Of a stretch of DNA of 64,000 nucleotides, positions 36,097-43,812 are shown in pieces. The DNA is from Nocardioides sp. 503. Lineage in GTDB: Bacteria; Actinomycetota; Actinomycetes; Propionibacteriales; Nocardioidaceae. The DNA is taken from positions 248,001-312,000 of the forward strand of contig NZ_SPUI01000003.1 of assembly GCF_004522095.1 (NCBI RefSeq), read 5' to 3'. Below the pieces are notes generated by a model. It saw only the letters and a program-made list of their open reading frames with translations, was not told the DNA's origin and did not search any database. The translations under genes and the position numbers were made by a program. Positions within the stretch are counted from its first letter, which is position 1, and every line of letters begins with the position of its first letter.

Positions 36097-37740
36097 TCAG
36101 GCCCCCCGCGACGCGGTGCCGCCGAGGACCAGGTCGGCCCCGCGTTCGCCGATCATGATCGCGGGCGCGTTGGTGTTGCCGCCGGTGATCGACGGCATGA
36201 TCGAGGCGTCGCACACGCGCAGCCCCTCGATGCCGCGGACCTTGAGGTCGGGGCCGACGACGGCGAGCTCGTCCACGCCCATCCGGCAGGTGCCGACGCC
36301 GTGGTAGACCGACGTGGCCCGGTTGAGGATCGCGTCGCGCAGCGCCTGGCCCTTGACGCTCGCGCCGGGGTGGATCTCCTCCTTGACCGCGCCGCCGAAG
36401 GCCGCACCGCCCATGATCTCGCGGACCATCTCGGAGCCCTCCGCGAGCACCTCGAGGTCCGCGGGGTCCGCGAGGTACTGGAAGTCGATGAGCGGCGCCG
36501 CCGTCGGGTCGGAGGAGGCGAGGCGCAGCGTGCCGCGGCTCTTGGGGTAGATCAGCGTGGAGAGCAGGGTCAGCGACGTGCGCGGGTCGACCTTGTGCTG
36601 GATCGGCTCGTCCTGGTTGGGCGAGACGTAGGACCACGGCAGCAGGTGCAGCTGCAGGTCGGGTACGTCGGTCGCCTGCGAGGTGCGCAGGAAGGCCACC
36701 GACTCGAAGACCGAGTTGGCCAGGAAGGTCTTGCCCGGTCGCAGCGCCTCCTGGGCCACGCCCTTGGCGAAGAAGAACGCGTTGCCGCGCATCTTCGAGG
36801 TCGTGGTGTGGAAGGTCAGCGCGTGGAACATGTGGTCGTGCAGGTTGTCGCCGACGGGCAGGTCGGCGAGCACCTTGATGCCGTGGTCGATGAGGTGCTG
36901 GGCGTGCCCGATGCCCGAGAGCATCAGCAGCTGCGCCGAGCCGACGAAGCCGGCCGAGAGGATGACCTCCTTGCCCGCGCGGACCGTGCGGCGCGAGCCG
37001 TCCTTGTCGGTGACCTCGACCCCGGTGGCGCGGCCGCCCTCGATGGTGACCTTGGTGACCAGCACCTCGGACTGCAGCTGCAGGGACGGCACCTCGAGGT
37101 TGTGGAGGTAGCCGCGCGAGGCGCTGTAGCGCAGCCCGTCGGCGGCGTTCTGCTGCATCCGGCTGACGCCCTCCTGCGACTCGCCGTTGTAGTCGTCGAG
37201 GATCTTGACGCCGAGTGCGTCGGAGGTCGCCTGGATGAACTGCAGGGAGCCCTCCTGGGGCGCCTTGTTGCGGGTGATCCTGATCGGCCCTCCGGCGCCG
37301 CGGTACTGGTCGGGGCCGCCCTCGAAGTCCTCCAGGCGCCGGTAGGCCTCGTTGACCTCGTCGGCCGACCAGCCGGTGTTGCCCTCCGCGGCCCAGGAGT
37401 CGTAGTTGGCGCGGTTGCCGCGCACGTAGACCATGCCGTTGATCGAGCTGGAGCCGCCGACGACCTTGCCGCGCGGGACCGGCATCTTGCGGTCCAGGAG
37501 GTGCTTCTGCGGGGTGGAGTAGTAGCCCCAGTCGACGCGGGCCTTGATCTGCGGCACGGAGTGCATCGGGCCGATCATCCCGGGCTTCTTGACGAGGTAC
37601 TGCTCGTCGCTCTTGCCGGCCTCGAGCACGATGACACTGGCTCCCGACTGGGCCAGGCGGCCGGCCAGGGCGGCGCCGGAGCTGCCGGACCCGACCACCA
37701 CGTAGTCGGCTTCATTCCTGTAGGGCGCAGCCTTGGCCAT
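36097..37740 (-). CDS. GMC-family FAD oxidoreductase (choline-dehydrogenase-like)
   Basis: The product is 547 residues. The FAD-binding start is YVVVGSGSSGAALAGRLAQSG with acidic VLEAGKSD. The GMC signature 1 is PRGKVVGGSSSINGMVYVRG, and signature 2 lies in KEVILSAGFVGSAQLLMLSGIG. The catalytic His is in TSVYHGVGTCRMG, and the Asn/His end in ITGGNTNAPAIMIGERGAD. It oxidises an alcohol to an aldehyde. It is first in an operon with the aldehyde dehydrogenase. A KstR-like palindrome lies 42-55 bp before its start, suggesting lipid- or steroid-linked control. Confidence 0.92.
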   Translation of the reverse strand: MAKAAPYRNEADYVVVGSGSSGAALAGRLAQSGASVIVLEAGKSDEQYLVKKPGMIGPMHSVPQIKARVDWGYYSTPQKHLLDRKMPVPRGKVVGGSSSINGMVYVRGNRANYDSWAAEGNTGWSADEVNEAYRRLEDFEGGPDQYRGAGGPIRITRNKAPQEGSLQFIQATSDALGVKILDDYNGESQEGVSRMQQNAADGLRYSASRGYLHNLEVPSLQLQSEVLVTKVTIEGGRATGVEVTDKDGSRRTVRAGKEVILSAGFVGSAQLLMLSGIGHAQHLIDHGIKVLADLPVGDNLHDHMFHALTFHTTTSKMRGNAFFFAKGVAQEALRPGKTFLANSVFESVAFLRTSQATDVPDLQLHLLPWSYVSPNQDEPIQHKVDPRTSLTLLSTLIYPKSRGTLRLASSDPTAAPLIDFQYLADPADLEVLAEGSEMVREIMGGAAFGGAVKEEIHPGASVKGQALRDAILNRATSVYHGVGTCRMGVDELAVVGPDLKVRGIEGLRVCDASIMPSITGGNTNAPAIMIGERGADLVLGGTASRGA

Positions 37741-37781
37741 GTGTCGGTTCCTCGCGTCGGTCGGGTGATGGCGGCCACAAC

Positions 37782-37795
37782 TGTAACGCGTTCTA
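37782..37795. promoter_or_regulatory. KstR-like operator between the GMC gene and pdxY
   Basis: The 14-mer TGTAACGCGTTCTA fits the KstR consensus TNNAACNNGTTNNA at every fixed position. KstR is the TetR-type repressor of cholesterol catabolism in mycobacteria and rhodococci, and related lipid regulators read similar sites. It lies 42 bp before the GMC oxidoreductase start and 40 bp before the divergent pdxY. No regulator gene of this type is adjacent. The match is seen; the function is inferred. Confidence 0.6.
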
Positions 37796-37834
37796 GTTTG
37801 CCCCGTACACCCTTCCGCGAGGAGACTCAGCGGC

Positions 37835-38686
37835 GTGCAGATCCTCTCCATCCAGTCCTCCGTCGCCTACGGCCACGTCGGCAACTCCGCCGCCGTCTTC
37901 CCGCTCCAGCGCCTCGGCCACGAGGTGTGGCCGGTCATCACGGTGCACTTCTCCAACCACACCGGGTACGGCGCGTGGCGCGGGCCGCTGCTCGCGCCGG
38001 CCGACGTGGCCGAGGTGATCGCGGGCATCGGCGACCGCGGCGTCCTCGGCCAGGTCGACGCCGTGCTCTCGGGCTACCAGGGCGACCCGGCCATGGGCCA
38101 GGTCATCCTCGACGCCGTCGCCCAGGTCAAGGCGGCCAACCCCGACGCGGTCTACTGCTGCGACCCGGTCATGGGCGACGTGGGGCGGGGCATGTTCGTC
38201 CGGCCCGGCATCCCGGAGTTCCTGCGCGAGGTGGTCGTCCCCGCCGCCGACGTGATCACCCCCAACCACTTCGAGCTCGACTTCCTCGCCGGCACCACCA
38301 CGACCACCCTCGACGAGGTGCTCGCCGCGGTCGACATCGTCCGCGAGGGCGGCCCCCGCGACGTGCTCGTCACCAGCGTGCTGCACACGGACTCGGCGGC
38401 CGACACCCTCGACGTGATCGCCGTCTCCGACGAGGGCGCCTGGGCGGTCACCACTCCCCTGCTGCCCATCACGCCCAACGGCTGCGGCGACGTGACCGCG
38501 GCCCTCTACCTCGCCCACCTGCGCACGACCGGCTCCCCCGAGCTCGCCCTGGCCCGCACCACCTCGTCGGTCTTCGGCATCCTCGAGACCACGCTCGCCG
38601 CCGGCACCCGCGAGATCCAGCTGGTCGCCGCCCAGGACGCCATCGCCGACCCCGCCGACCGCTTCCCGGTGCGGCGGCTGCGCTGA
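37835..38686 (+). CDS. pdxY: Pyridoxal kinase
   Basis: The product is 283 residues of the ribokinase fold, phosphorylating pyridoxal to PLP in the salvage route. Family features are the start ILSIQSSVAYGHVGNSAAVFPLQRLG and TVHFSNHTGYGAWRG. DPVMGDVGRGMFV, ITPNHFELDFLAG and the anion-hole motif TPNGCGDVTAALY with its catalytic Asp also match. The GTG at 37835 follows GAGGAG. It is a single gene divergent from the GMC operon. Confidence 0.95.
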   Translation: MQILSIQSSVAYGHVGNSAAVFPLQRLGHEVWPVITVHFSNHTGYGAWRGPLLAPADVAEVIAGIGDRGVLGQVDAVLSGYQGDPAMGQVILDAVAQVKAANPDAVYCCDPVMGDVGRGMFVRPGIPEFLREVVVPAADVITPNHFELDFLAGTTTTTLDEVLAAVDIVREGGPRDVLVTSVLHTDSAADTLDVIAVSDEGAWAVTTPLLPITPNGCGDVTAALYLAHLRTTGSPELALARTTSSVFGILETTLAAGTREIQLVAAQDAIADPADRFPVRRLR

Positions 38687-38755
38687 GCGTCGGCTCGGCC
38701 GTGGCAGGATGCCGGCATCCCTGCCGCCGTGCCGAGAGTGTGGAGAGTCCGTTCC

Positions 38756-39538
38756 ATGATGTCTCGCCGTCGGATCCCGGCTCTCGTGGCCCTCGTCGTG
38801 GTCGCGCTGCTCGTCGTCGTCGCCTGGCGGTGGTGGTACCTCGACGACGGGCGCCGCGCGGACTGGGCGCGAGACGACCTTGCGGACCTGCCGGGCGTGC
38901 ACGGGGTCGTCGACCGGGACGGTGTGCCGGAGGTGGAGCTGAGCAGGGACGTCGGCACCGAGGAGATCGCGGACGTCCTCGACGAGGCAGCGGACTACAG
39001 CGAGCTCGTCGAGCAGGCCGGCGGCGGCGCCTTCGTCACGGTCCGCGGAGGCCAGGCCGTGGTCCGCGTCGGGGACGGCCAGACGAGGGTCGAGCCCGAC
39101 GCGCTCGACGAGGTCGGGGACTGGCCGCGTGTCCTGGAGGACGTCGAGGTGCTCATCACCGCCGGCGACGACGGCCTCCGGCTGAGTGCGACGTCCCGGT
39201 GGACCCCGTCGGTGCGGACCCTGCACTGGATGGCCGACGGGCTCAGCGCCTCCGACTCCGCGACGGCGGACTCGGTGCGCGAGCTAAGCGCGACGAAGGA
39301 CGAGGGCACGCCCTCGCGGGTGCTCAGCCCGCCCGACCGGAGCATCACCGAGAGCAGCCCGGTGCTCGGCGGGCTCGCCGCGCTGGGCGACCTCAACCCG
39401 GTGATCGTGATGAGCGTGCCTCACGACGGTGTCGTGAGCGTCAGGACCGGACCCGACGAGATAGACCGGGCCCGCCGACGCGTGACATCCGCGACGAGCC
39501 CGTACCCCGACCTCGCGGTCGACGTCACGACCGGCTGA
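38756..39538 (+). CDS. Membrane-anchored protein of unknown function
   Basis: The product is 260 residues. A basic start (MMSRRRIPA) and one strong membrane helix (about 8-25, ALVALVVVALLVVVAWRWW) are followed by an outer domain of about 230 residues that is rich in Asp, Glu and Val. Short beta-strand blocks (VDRDGVPEVELSRDV, FVTVRGGQAVVRVGD, VIVMSVPHDGVVSVRTG) resemble paired alpha-beta units. I do not recognise a family. ATG codons at 38756 and 38759 are adjacent, and either could start it. It ends a few bases before the convergent tRNA gene. Confidence 0.6.
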   Translation: MMSRRRIPALVALVVVALLVVVAWRWWYLDDGRRADWARDDLADLPGVHGVVDRDGVPEVELSRDVGTEEIADVLDEAADYSELVEQAGGGAFVTVRGGQAVVRVGDGQTRVEPDALDEVGDWPRVLEDVEVLITAGDDGLRLSATSRWTPSVRTLHWMADGLSASDSATADSVRELSATKDEGTPSRVLSPPDRSITESSPVLGGLAALGDLNPVIVMSVPHDGVVSVRTGPDEIDRARRRVTSATSPYPDLAVDVTTG

Positions 39539-39544
39539 CGACAG

Positions 39545-39617
39545 AGCCGCGTGAGAGAATCGAACTCTCGACATTCGCATTACAAGGGCGATGCTCTGCC
39601 AACTGAGCTAACGCGGC
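39545..39617 (-). tRNA. tRNA-Thr (anticodon TGT)
   Basis: On the minus strand the cloverleaf is complete. The acceptor is GCCGCGT paired with ACGCGGC, the D arm is GCTCAGTTGGCAGAGC, the anticodon loop is CTTGTAA (anticodon TGT), and the T arm is GAGAGTTCGATTCTCTC with the TTCGATT loop. The discriminator base is T, and no CCA is encoded. The innermost anticodon-stem pair (C/T) is a mismatch. It decodes ACA and probably other ACN codons. Confidence 0.95.
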
Positions 39618-39681
39618 ACGCGCTCTCGCGCGGGGCAATCCTAGGTGGTCCCGGCCTGGCACCGGCCACCCGCGCCGCGCC

Positions 39682-40578
39682 TCACGCGGCCGGGCGGAGG
39701 AACTCCTCGAGCGAGCGCGCGATGCCGGCGGCGTCGAGGCCGTGGGCGGCGACGTGCTGCTCGGGGGTGCCGTAGCGGCGGTGCTCGGCGCGGTCGACGC
39801 CGAGGGCGAGCAGGCGGTGGGGCACGTCGCGCAGGGCGTCGGCGACGTGGCGGGCCGACGTGCCGGCCAGCCAGGGCTCGACGAGCACCACGTCGGGGCT
39901 CCCGAGCGCGGCGCGCAGCCCGCAGGCGTCGAAAGGGCGCACCGTGCTGGTGTAGAGCACGGTGACGTCGCGCCCCGCCGTGGCCGCCACCACCGCGTCC
40001 AGCACCGGGCCGATCGCGACGACGGTCGCCCCGGCGCCACGGCGTACGACGTGGAAGGTCCCCGGCGTCACCGCGAACGCGCAGGCGTTGGCCTGGCCCA
40101 CGACCCGCACGTAGTGCAGCCCCGAGCCGGCCACGGCCGAGCGCAGCACCATGTCGGTCTCGACGGCGTTGCCAGGGGCGTGCAGGGAGATCCCGGGCAG
40201 CGTGTCGAGCAGCGCGACGTCCCCGGGCGACTGGTGGGTGCGGCCGGCGCCGGACATGTCGAAGGACCCACCGGCCCCGACCAGCACACCGCCGACGTCC
40301 TGGTGGGCGAAGCCCAGCTTGACCTGTTCGAAGGCGCGCTCCACCAGGAACGACCCGAAGGTGTGCACGATCGGGCGCAGCCCCGTCAGCGCCAACCCGG
40401 CGCCGACGTTGACGAGCAGCTGCTCGCGGATGCCGACGTTGACCACCCGGTCGGGGTGGCGCGCCTCGACCTCGCGGAGGTACTGCCCGGAGATCTCGGC
40501 GTAGACCAGCGCGACGGAGTCGTCGGACTCCACCAGGTCGGCCGCGGTGGCCGCGAGCTGGCGGCGTGCGTCCCTCAT
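39682..40578 (-). CDS. Transketolase, C-terminal subunit
   Basis: The product is 298 residues, the pyrimidine-binding and C-terminal domains of a split transketolase. VVNVGIREQLLVNVGAGLALTG carries the Glu that activates thiamine diphosphate. Other matches are RPIVHTFGSFLVERAFEQVK, AGAGGSFDMSGAGRTHQSPGD in part, and TSTVRPFDACGLRAAL. Together with the N-terminal subunit, whose stop overlaps this start by 4 bp, it should form a two-carbon ketol transferase in the cytosol. Split forms are often of specialised use rather than the main pentose phosphate enzyme. The operon has a SoxR-type promoter upstream. Confidence 0.88.
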   Translation of the reverse strand: MRDARRQLAATAADLVESDDSVALVYAEISGQYLREVEARHPDRVVNVGIREQLLVNVGAGLALTGLRPIVHTFGSFLVERAFEQVKLGFAHQDVGGVLVGAGGSFDMSGAGRTHQSPGDVALLDTLPGISLHAPGNAVETDMVLRSAVAGSGLHYVRVVGQANACAFAVTPGTFHVVRRGAGATVVAIGPVLDAVVAATAGRDVTVLYTSTVRPFDACGLRAALGSPDVVLVEPWLAGTSARHVADALRDVPHRLLALGVDRAEHRRYGTPEQHVAAHGLDAAGIARSLEEFLRPAA

Positions 40579-41237
40579 CGCCGGCCCACCTCGGCCACGA
40601 CGACGCTCGGACAACCGACCGCGCGGTGCGCGAGCGCCTTCTCCAGCAGGTCGTGGTCGCGGCCGTCCACGGTGACGGCGTGCCAGCCCTCGGTGCGGAA
40701 GCGCTGCTCGATCCGCCCCTCGACGGCGTACGACGCCGAGCGGTTGTCGACGACCACGACCGTGAGCGCGTCGAGCTCCAGCGCGGCCGCGAGCTCGAGG
40801 GCCTCGTGGTTCGAGCCCTCGTCCAGCTCGGCGTCGCCGACGAGGACGACGACCCGCGAGCCGATGCCCTGGGCGCGCAGCCCGAGCGCCGTACCGACGG
40901 CCAGCGGCAGCCCGTGGCCGAGCGAGCCGGAGGAGATCTCGACTCCGGGCACGAGGTTGCGGTCCGGGTGGTGCCCCAGCGGGGAGTCGTAGCCGCCCCA
41001 GCCCGCCAACCACGACTCGGGGAAGAAGCCACGCTCGGCGAGCACGGCGTAGTAGGCCATCGGGCCGTGGCCCTTGGAGAGATAGAAGCGGTCGCGGTCG
41101 GCGTCGGCCACGCGCTCGGGCGACACGTCGAGCACCCGCTCGTAGAGGACGCGCAGGACGTCGAGGGTGGAGGTGGCGGCCGCCGAGTGCTTCTCGTCGC
41201 CCGTCATCAGGCTCATGAGGCTGGTCGTGGTGCTCAT
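40575..41237 (-). CDS. Transketolase, N-terminal subunit
   Basis: The product is 220 residues, the thiamine-diphosphate-binding domain of a split transketolase. DRFYLSKGHGPMAYYAVLAERG (His contact) is followed by VEISSGSLGHGLPLAVG. The metal motif begins LVGDAELDEGSNHEALELAAA (GDxE..N type) and is followed by VVVVDNRSASYAVEGR. The start at 41237 is preferred to the ATG three codons earlier because a promoter with a 19-bp spacer places transcription at or near 41237, giving a leaderless mRNA. The partner subunit overlaps downstream. Confidence 0.88.
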   Translation of the reverse strand: MSTTTSLMSLMTGDEKHSAAATSTLDVLRVLYERVLDVSPERVADADRDRFYLSKGHGPMAYYAVLAERGFFPESWLAGWGGYDSPLGHHPDRNLVPGVEISSGSLGHGLPLAVGTALGLRAQGIGSRVVVLVGDAELDEGSNHEALELAAALELDALTVVVVDNRSASYAVEGRIEQRFRTEGWHAVTVDGRDHDLLEKALAHRAVGCPSVVVAEVGRR

Positions 41238-41244
41238 GCCGACC

Positions 41245-41275
41245 ATGCTCGAGCTTCAAGTCGACTTGAAGTCAA
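41245..41275 (-). promoter_or_regulatory. SoxR-type promoter with 18-bp dyad, transketolase operon
   Basis: CTTCAAGTCGACTTGAAG at 41254-41271 is a perfect 18-bp palindrome close to the SoxR box CCTCAAGTTAACTTGAGG. On the minus strand it sits between TTGACT (41275-41270, -35) and GAGCAT (41250-41245, weak -10). The spacer is 19 bp, the overlong spacing typical of MerR-family targets. SoxR is encoded 2.1 kb away. The dyad and spacing are seen; regulation is inferred. Confidence 0.7.
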
Positions 41276-41319
41276 GACCCCGCCCCCCGGAGCCGCCCGA
41301 CCTTTGACAGACTCCTCCG

Positions 41320-42546
41320 GTGACCGACGCGCCCGCCCCTGAGAGCCGCGCCGCGCGGATCCTGGTCCTGGTCGGCATCGTGGTGCTGGCCTTCAACCTG
41401 CGCCCCGCCGCCGTGAGCGTGGGCCCGGTCCTGGACGAGATCCGCGACGGACTCTCGATGTCCGGCACGGAGGCCGGGGTCCTCACCTCGCTGCCGGTGC
41501 TGGCGTTCGCGCTCTTCGGCGGGCTGGCGCCGCGCTTCGCCCGCGCGGTCGGCAGCCACCGGCTCACGCTGCTGGCGCTGCTGAGCGTCGTCGTCGGCCT
41601 GTTCTTCCGCGCCCGAATGGAGAACGTCCTGCCATTCCTGGCGCTGTCCCTGCTGGCCCTGGCCGGCATGGCGACGGCCAACGTGCTGCTGCCGTCGCTG
41701 ATCAAGGCGCACTTCCCCGACCACACCGGGCTGATGACGTCGATCTACTCCACCGCGCTCGCCATCGGCCTGACCCTGGCCTCGGTCACGACGGTGCCGA
41801 TCAGCGAGGCGACCGGCGGCTGGCGCGACGGCCTGGCGACCTGGGCGTTCACGGCCGCCATCGCCGCGCTCCCCTGGCTCGCGCTCATCCGCCACGACCG
41901 GCCGCAGGGCGACCCCGACCGCGCCGGCCACGCCCCGATCAGCCTCCTCGCCGTCGCCCGCACCCGACTGGGCCTCGGCATGGCGCTGTTCTTCGGGATC
42001 CAGTCGCTCCAGGCCTACGCGATCTTCGGCTGGTTCGCCGCGATCTTCCGCGACTCCGGCTACTCCGCGACGCAGGCCGGCATCCTGCTCGGCGTCGTCA
42101 CCGGTGTCAGCATCCCGCTGTCGTTCGTGATCCCCACGCTCGCCGCCCGGATGCCCGACCAGCGGCCGCTCGTGTGGGCGATCCTGTCGTGCTACCCCGT
42201 CGGCTACCTCGGCATGATCCTGGCGCCGTACGAGGGCGCCTACCTGTGGGCGGTCCTGGTCGGGATCGGCACCACGACGTTCCCGCTGATCCTGACCCAG
42301 ATCGGGCTGCGCTCCCGCACCCCCGCGGGCACCGCGGCCCTGTCCGGCTTCACGCAGTCGACGGGCTACCTGCTGGCGGCGCTCGGACCGTTCGGCGTCG
42401 GGCTGCTCCACGACGTCAGCGGCGGGTGGACCGTGCCGCTGGTCGCGCTCACCGTGCTGACGGTCCCGCTGGTGGCAGTGGGGTTGTCGGTCTCGCGCCC
42501 GGCCTACATCGAGGACGAGCTGGACGAGCGTCGGCGCACCGCCTAG
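41320..42546 (+). CDS. MFS transporter, CynX/NimT family
   Basis: The product is 408 residues with about twelve membrane helices. The start ILVLVGIVVLAFNLRPAAVSVGPVLDEI is typical of the CynX/NimT (cyanate / 2-nitroimidazole transporter) group, as are FGGLAPRFARAVGSHR and SGFTQSTGYLLAALGPFGVGLLHD. It is probably an exporter of small compounds. It is divergent from the transketolase operon, with the SoxR-type dyad in between, so it could share that control. The start is a GTG at 41320. Its stop shares the CTAG with the convergent SDR stop. Confidence 0.88.
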   Translation: MTDAPAPESRAARILVLVGIVVLAFNLRPAAVSVGPVLDEIRDGLSMSGTEAGVLTSLPVLAFALFGGLAPRFARAVGSHRLTLLALLSVVVGLFFRARMENVLPFLALSLLALAGMATANVLLPSLIKAHFPDHTGLMTSIYSTALAIGLTLASVTTVPISEATGGWRDGLATWAFTAAIAALPWLALIRHDRPQGDPDRAGHAPISLLAVARTRLGLGMALFFGIQSLQAYAIFGWFAAIFRDSGYSATQAGILLGVVTGVSIPLSFVIPTLAARMPDQRPLVWAILSCYPVGYLGMILAPYEGAYLWAVLVGIGTTTFPLILTQIGLRSRTPAGTAALSGFTQSTGYLLAALGPFGVGLLHDVSGGWTVPLVALTVLTVPLVAVGLSVSRPAYIEDELDERRRTA

Positions 42547-43274
42547 CTCATGCCGCCGTCGAAGGCGAGCACGCTCCCGGTGATCATCCGCGCCTCCTTC
42601 GAGGCGAGGTAGACGATCGCGGAGCCGAGCTCGGCCGGCGTGATCGCGCGCCCGGGCAGCAGCATCATCAGGCGGTCGGCGACGCGGGCGTCGAGGTCCT
42701 CCGGGAAGATGCTGGCCACGTGGGACACGATCGGGGTGTCGACGGTGCCGGGGCAGACCGCGTTCACCCGCACCCGGTGCGGCGAGAGCTCGAGCGCCAG
42801 CGACCTGGTCAGCATGGTGAGCCCGCCCTTGGCGGCGGCGTACGCCGCGGCGTAGGGCTGGGGAACGTTGCCGGCCACCGAGGAGACGTTGACGATGTTG
42901 CCGCGGCTGGCCTTGAGGTGCGGCAGGGCCGCCTGCATCAGCATGAACGGGCCCTTGAGGTCGACCGCGTGCACGCGGTCCCACTCGGCGTCGGAGATCT
43001 GCTCGAACCGCCCGAACTGCACGATGCCCGCGACGTTGGCCAGCACGTCGATCCGCCCGCCCGCCGCGCAGGTCGCGATGGCCGCGTCCACGGACGCCCG
43101 GTCGCCGACGTTGCACTCGACGTAGGTCACGCCGTCGGGCACGGTCGCCTGGATGTCGAGGCCGAAGACCACGTCGCCCAGGTCGCGGAAGAGCTCGGCC
43201 GTCGCGAACCCGATGCCGGACGCGGCCCCGGTGATGACGACGACGCGCGGGCTCGGGGCGGGGGTCTGGCTCAT
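42543..43274 (-). CDS. SDR-family oxidoreductase
   Basis: The product is 243 residues of a classical short-chain dehydrogenase/reductase. The cofactor loop is VITGAASGIGFATAELF, the NAG-like motif is LANVAGIVQF, and catalytic residues are NVSSVAGN (Ser) and YAAAYAAAKGG (Tyr, Lys). Asp in FGLDIQA favours NAD(H). A KstR-like palindrome lies 23-36 bp before the start, so lipid or steroid oxidation is possible. It is convergent with the CynX-type transporter (stops overlap by 4 bp). Confidence 0.9.
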   Translation of the reverse strand: MSQTPAPSPRVVVITGAASGIGFATAELFRDLGDVVFGLDIQATVPDGVTYVECNVGDRASVDAAIATCAAGGRIDVLANVAGIVQFGRFEQISDAEWDRVHAVDLKGPFMLMQAALPHLKASRGNIVNVSSVAGNVPQPYAAAYAAAKGGLTMLTRSLALELSPHRVRVNAVCPGTVDTPIVSHVASIFPEDLDARVADRLMMLLPGRAITPAELGSAIVYLASKEARMITGSVLAFDGGMS

Positions 43275-43296
43275 GGCGCGGAGCGTACCAGCGGAC

Positions 43297-43310
43297 TAGA
43301 ACGTGTTCTA
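43297..43310 (-). promoter_or_regulatory. KstR-like operator upstream of the SDR gene
   Basis: TAGAACGTGTTCTA is an almost perfectly symmetric match to TNNAACNNGTTNNA and to the KstR core as known from mycobacteria. It is 23 bp before the SDR start, a position where a repressor would block transcription. A related site occurs at 37782-37795. Function is inferred from the pattern. Confidence 0.65.
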
Positions 43311-43347
43311 GGTTTGCGGACCGGGTCCTGCTCGGCGGACCGCGCAT

Positions 43348-43366
43348 GTTGAAGTTCGCTTGAGGT
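43348..43366 (+). promoter_or_regulatory. Candidate degenerate SoxR box before soxR
   Basis: GTTGAAGTTCGCTTGAGGT contains a perfect SoxR right half-site (CTTGAGG, 43359-43365) and a degraded left half. It lies 18 bases before the chosen soxR start, where autoregulation would be expected. No convincing -10/-35 pair with 19-bp spacing was found around it. Confidence 0.4.
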
Positions 43367-43383
43367 ACCGGCAGGCTGACGGA

Positions 43384-43812
43384 GTGGAGCTGACGGTGGG
43401 ACAACTGGCGGAGAGGTCGGGCGTGGCGACGAGCGCGATCCGCTTCTACGAGTCGCGGGGGCTGGTGCACTCGCGGCGCACGACGGGCAACCAGCGGCGC
43501 TACCCGCAGGCCGAGCTGCGGCGGGTGGCGTTCATCCGCACCGCCCAGCGCGTCGGGCTGTCGCTCGACGAGATCGCCGAGGCGCTCGCGACCCTGCCGG
43601 ACCGCCGGGCTCCCACGAAGTCCGACTGGCACCGGCTCAGCAAGGCCTGGCGGCCGCGCCTCGACGAGCAGATCCGCCGCATCGAGCTGCTGCGCGAGCG
43701 GCTCGACGGCTGCATCGGCTGCGGCTGCCTGAGCCTTCGGAGCTGCGCGCTCACCAACCCCGGCGACGCCGCGGCCGCCCGCGGCACCGGGGCGGTGTTC
43801 CTCGAGCCATGA
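43384..43812 (+). CDS. soxR: Redox-sensing MerR-family regulator SoxR
   Basis: The product is 142 residues. The MerR helix-turn-helix is at the N-terminus (LTVGQLAERSGVATSAIRFY, then ESRGLVHSRRT). A dimerisation helix follows, and the [2Fe-2S] motif is CIGCGCLSLRSC with Cys110, Cys113, Cys115 and Cys121, the exact SoxR spacing. Oxidation of the cluster turns on target promoters with overlong spacers. The GTG at 43384 was chosen for its GACGGA ribosome site and SoxR-like start; TTG at 43360 and GTG at 43396 are alternatives. Its stop overlaps the GH13 gene (ATGA), an unusual partner. Confidence 0.92.
   Translation: MELTVGQLAERSGVATSAIRFYESRGLVHSRRTTGNQRRYPQAELRRVAFIRTAQRVGLSLDEIAEALATLPDRRAPTKSDWHRLSKAWRPRLDEQIRRIELLRERLDGCIGCGCLSLRSCALTNPGDAAAARGTGAVFLEP

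Noticed and set aside
36013-39606. A 1197-codon plus-strand open frame
   Set aside because: It runs antisense to the GMC gene and out of frame through pdxY, with Arg/Pro/Gly-rich translation and no family motif.
41304-41309. TTGACA as a -35 box for the CynX-type transporter gene
   Set aside because: Only ten bases separate it from the start codon, so no -10 box fits downstream.
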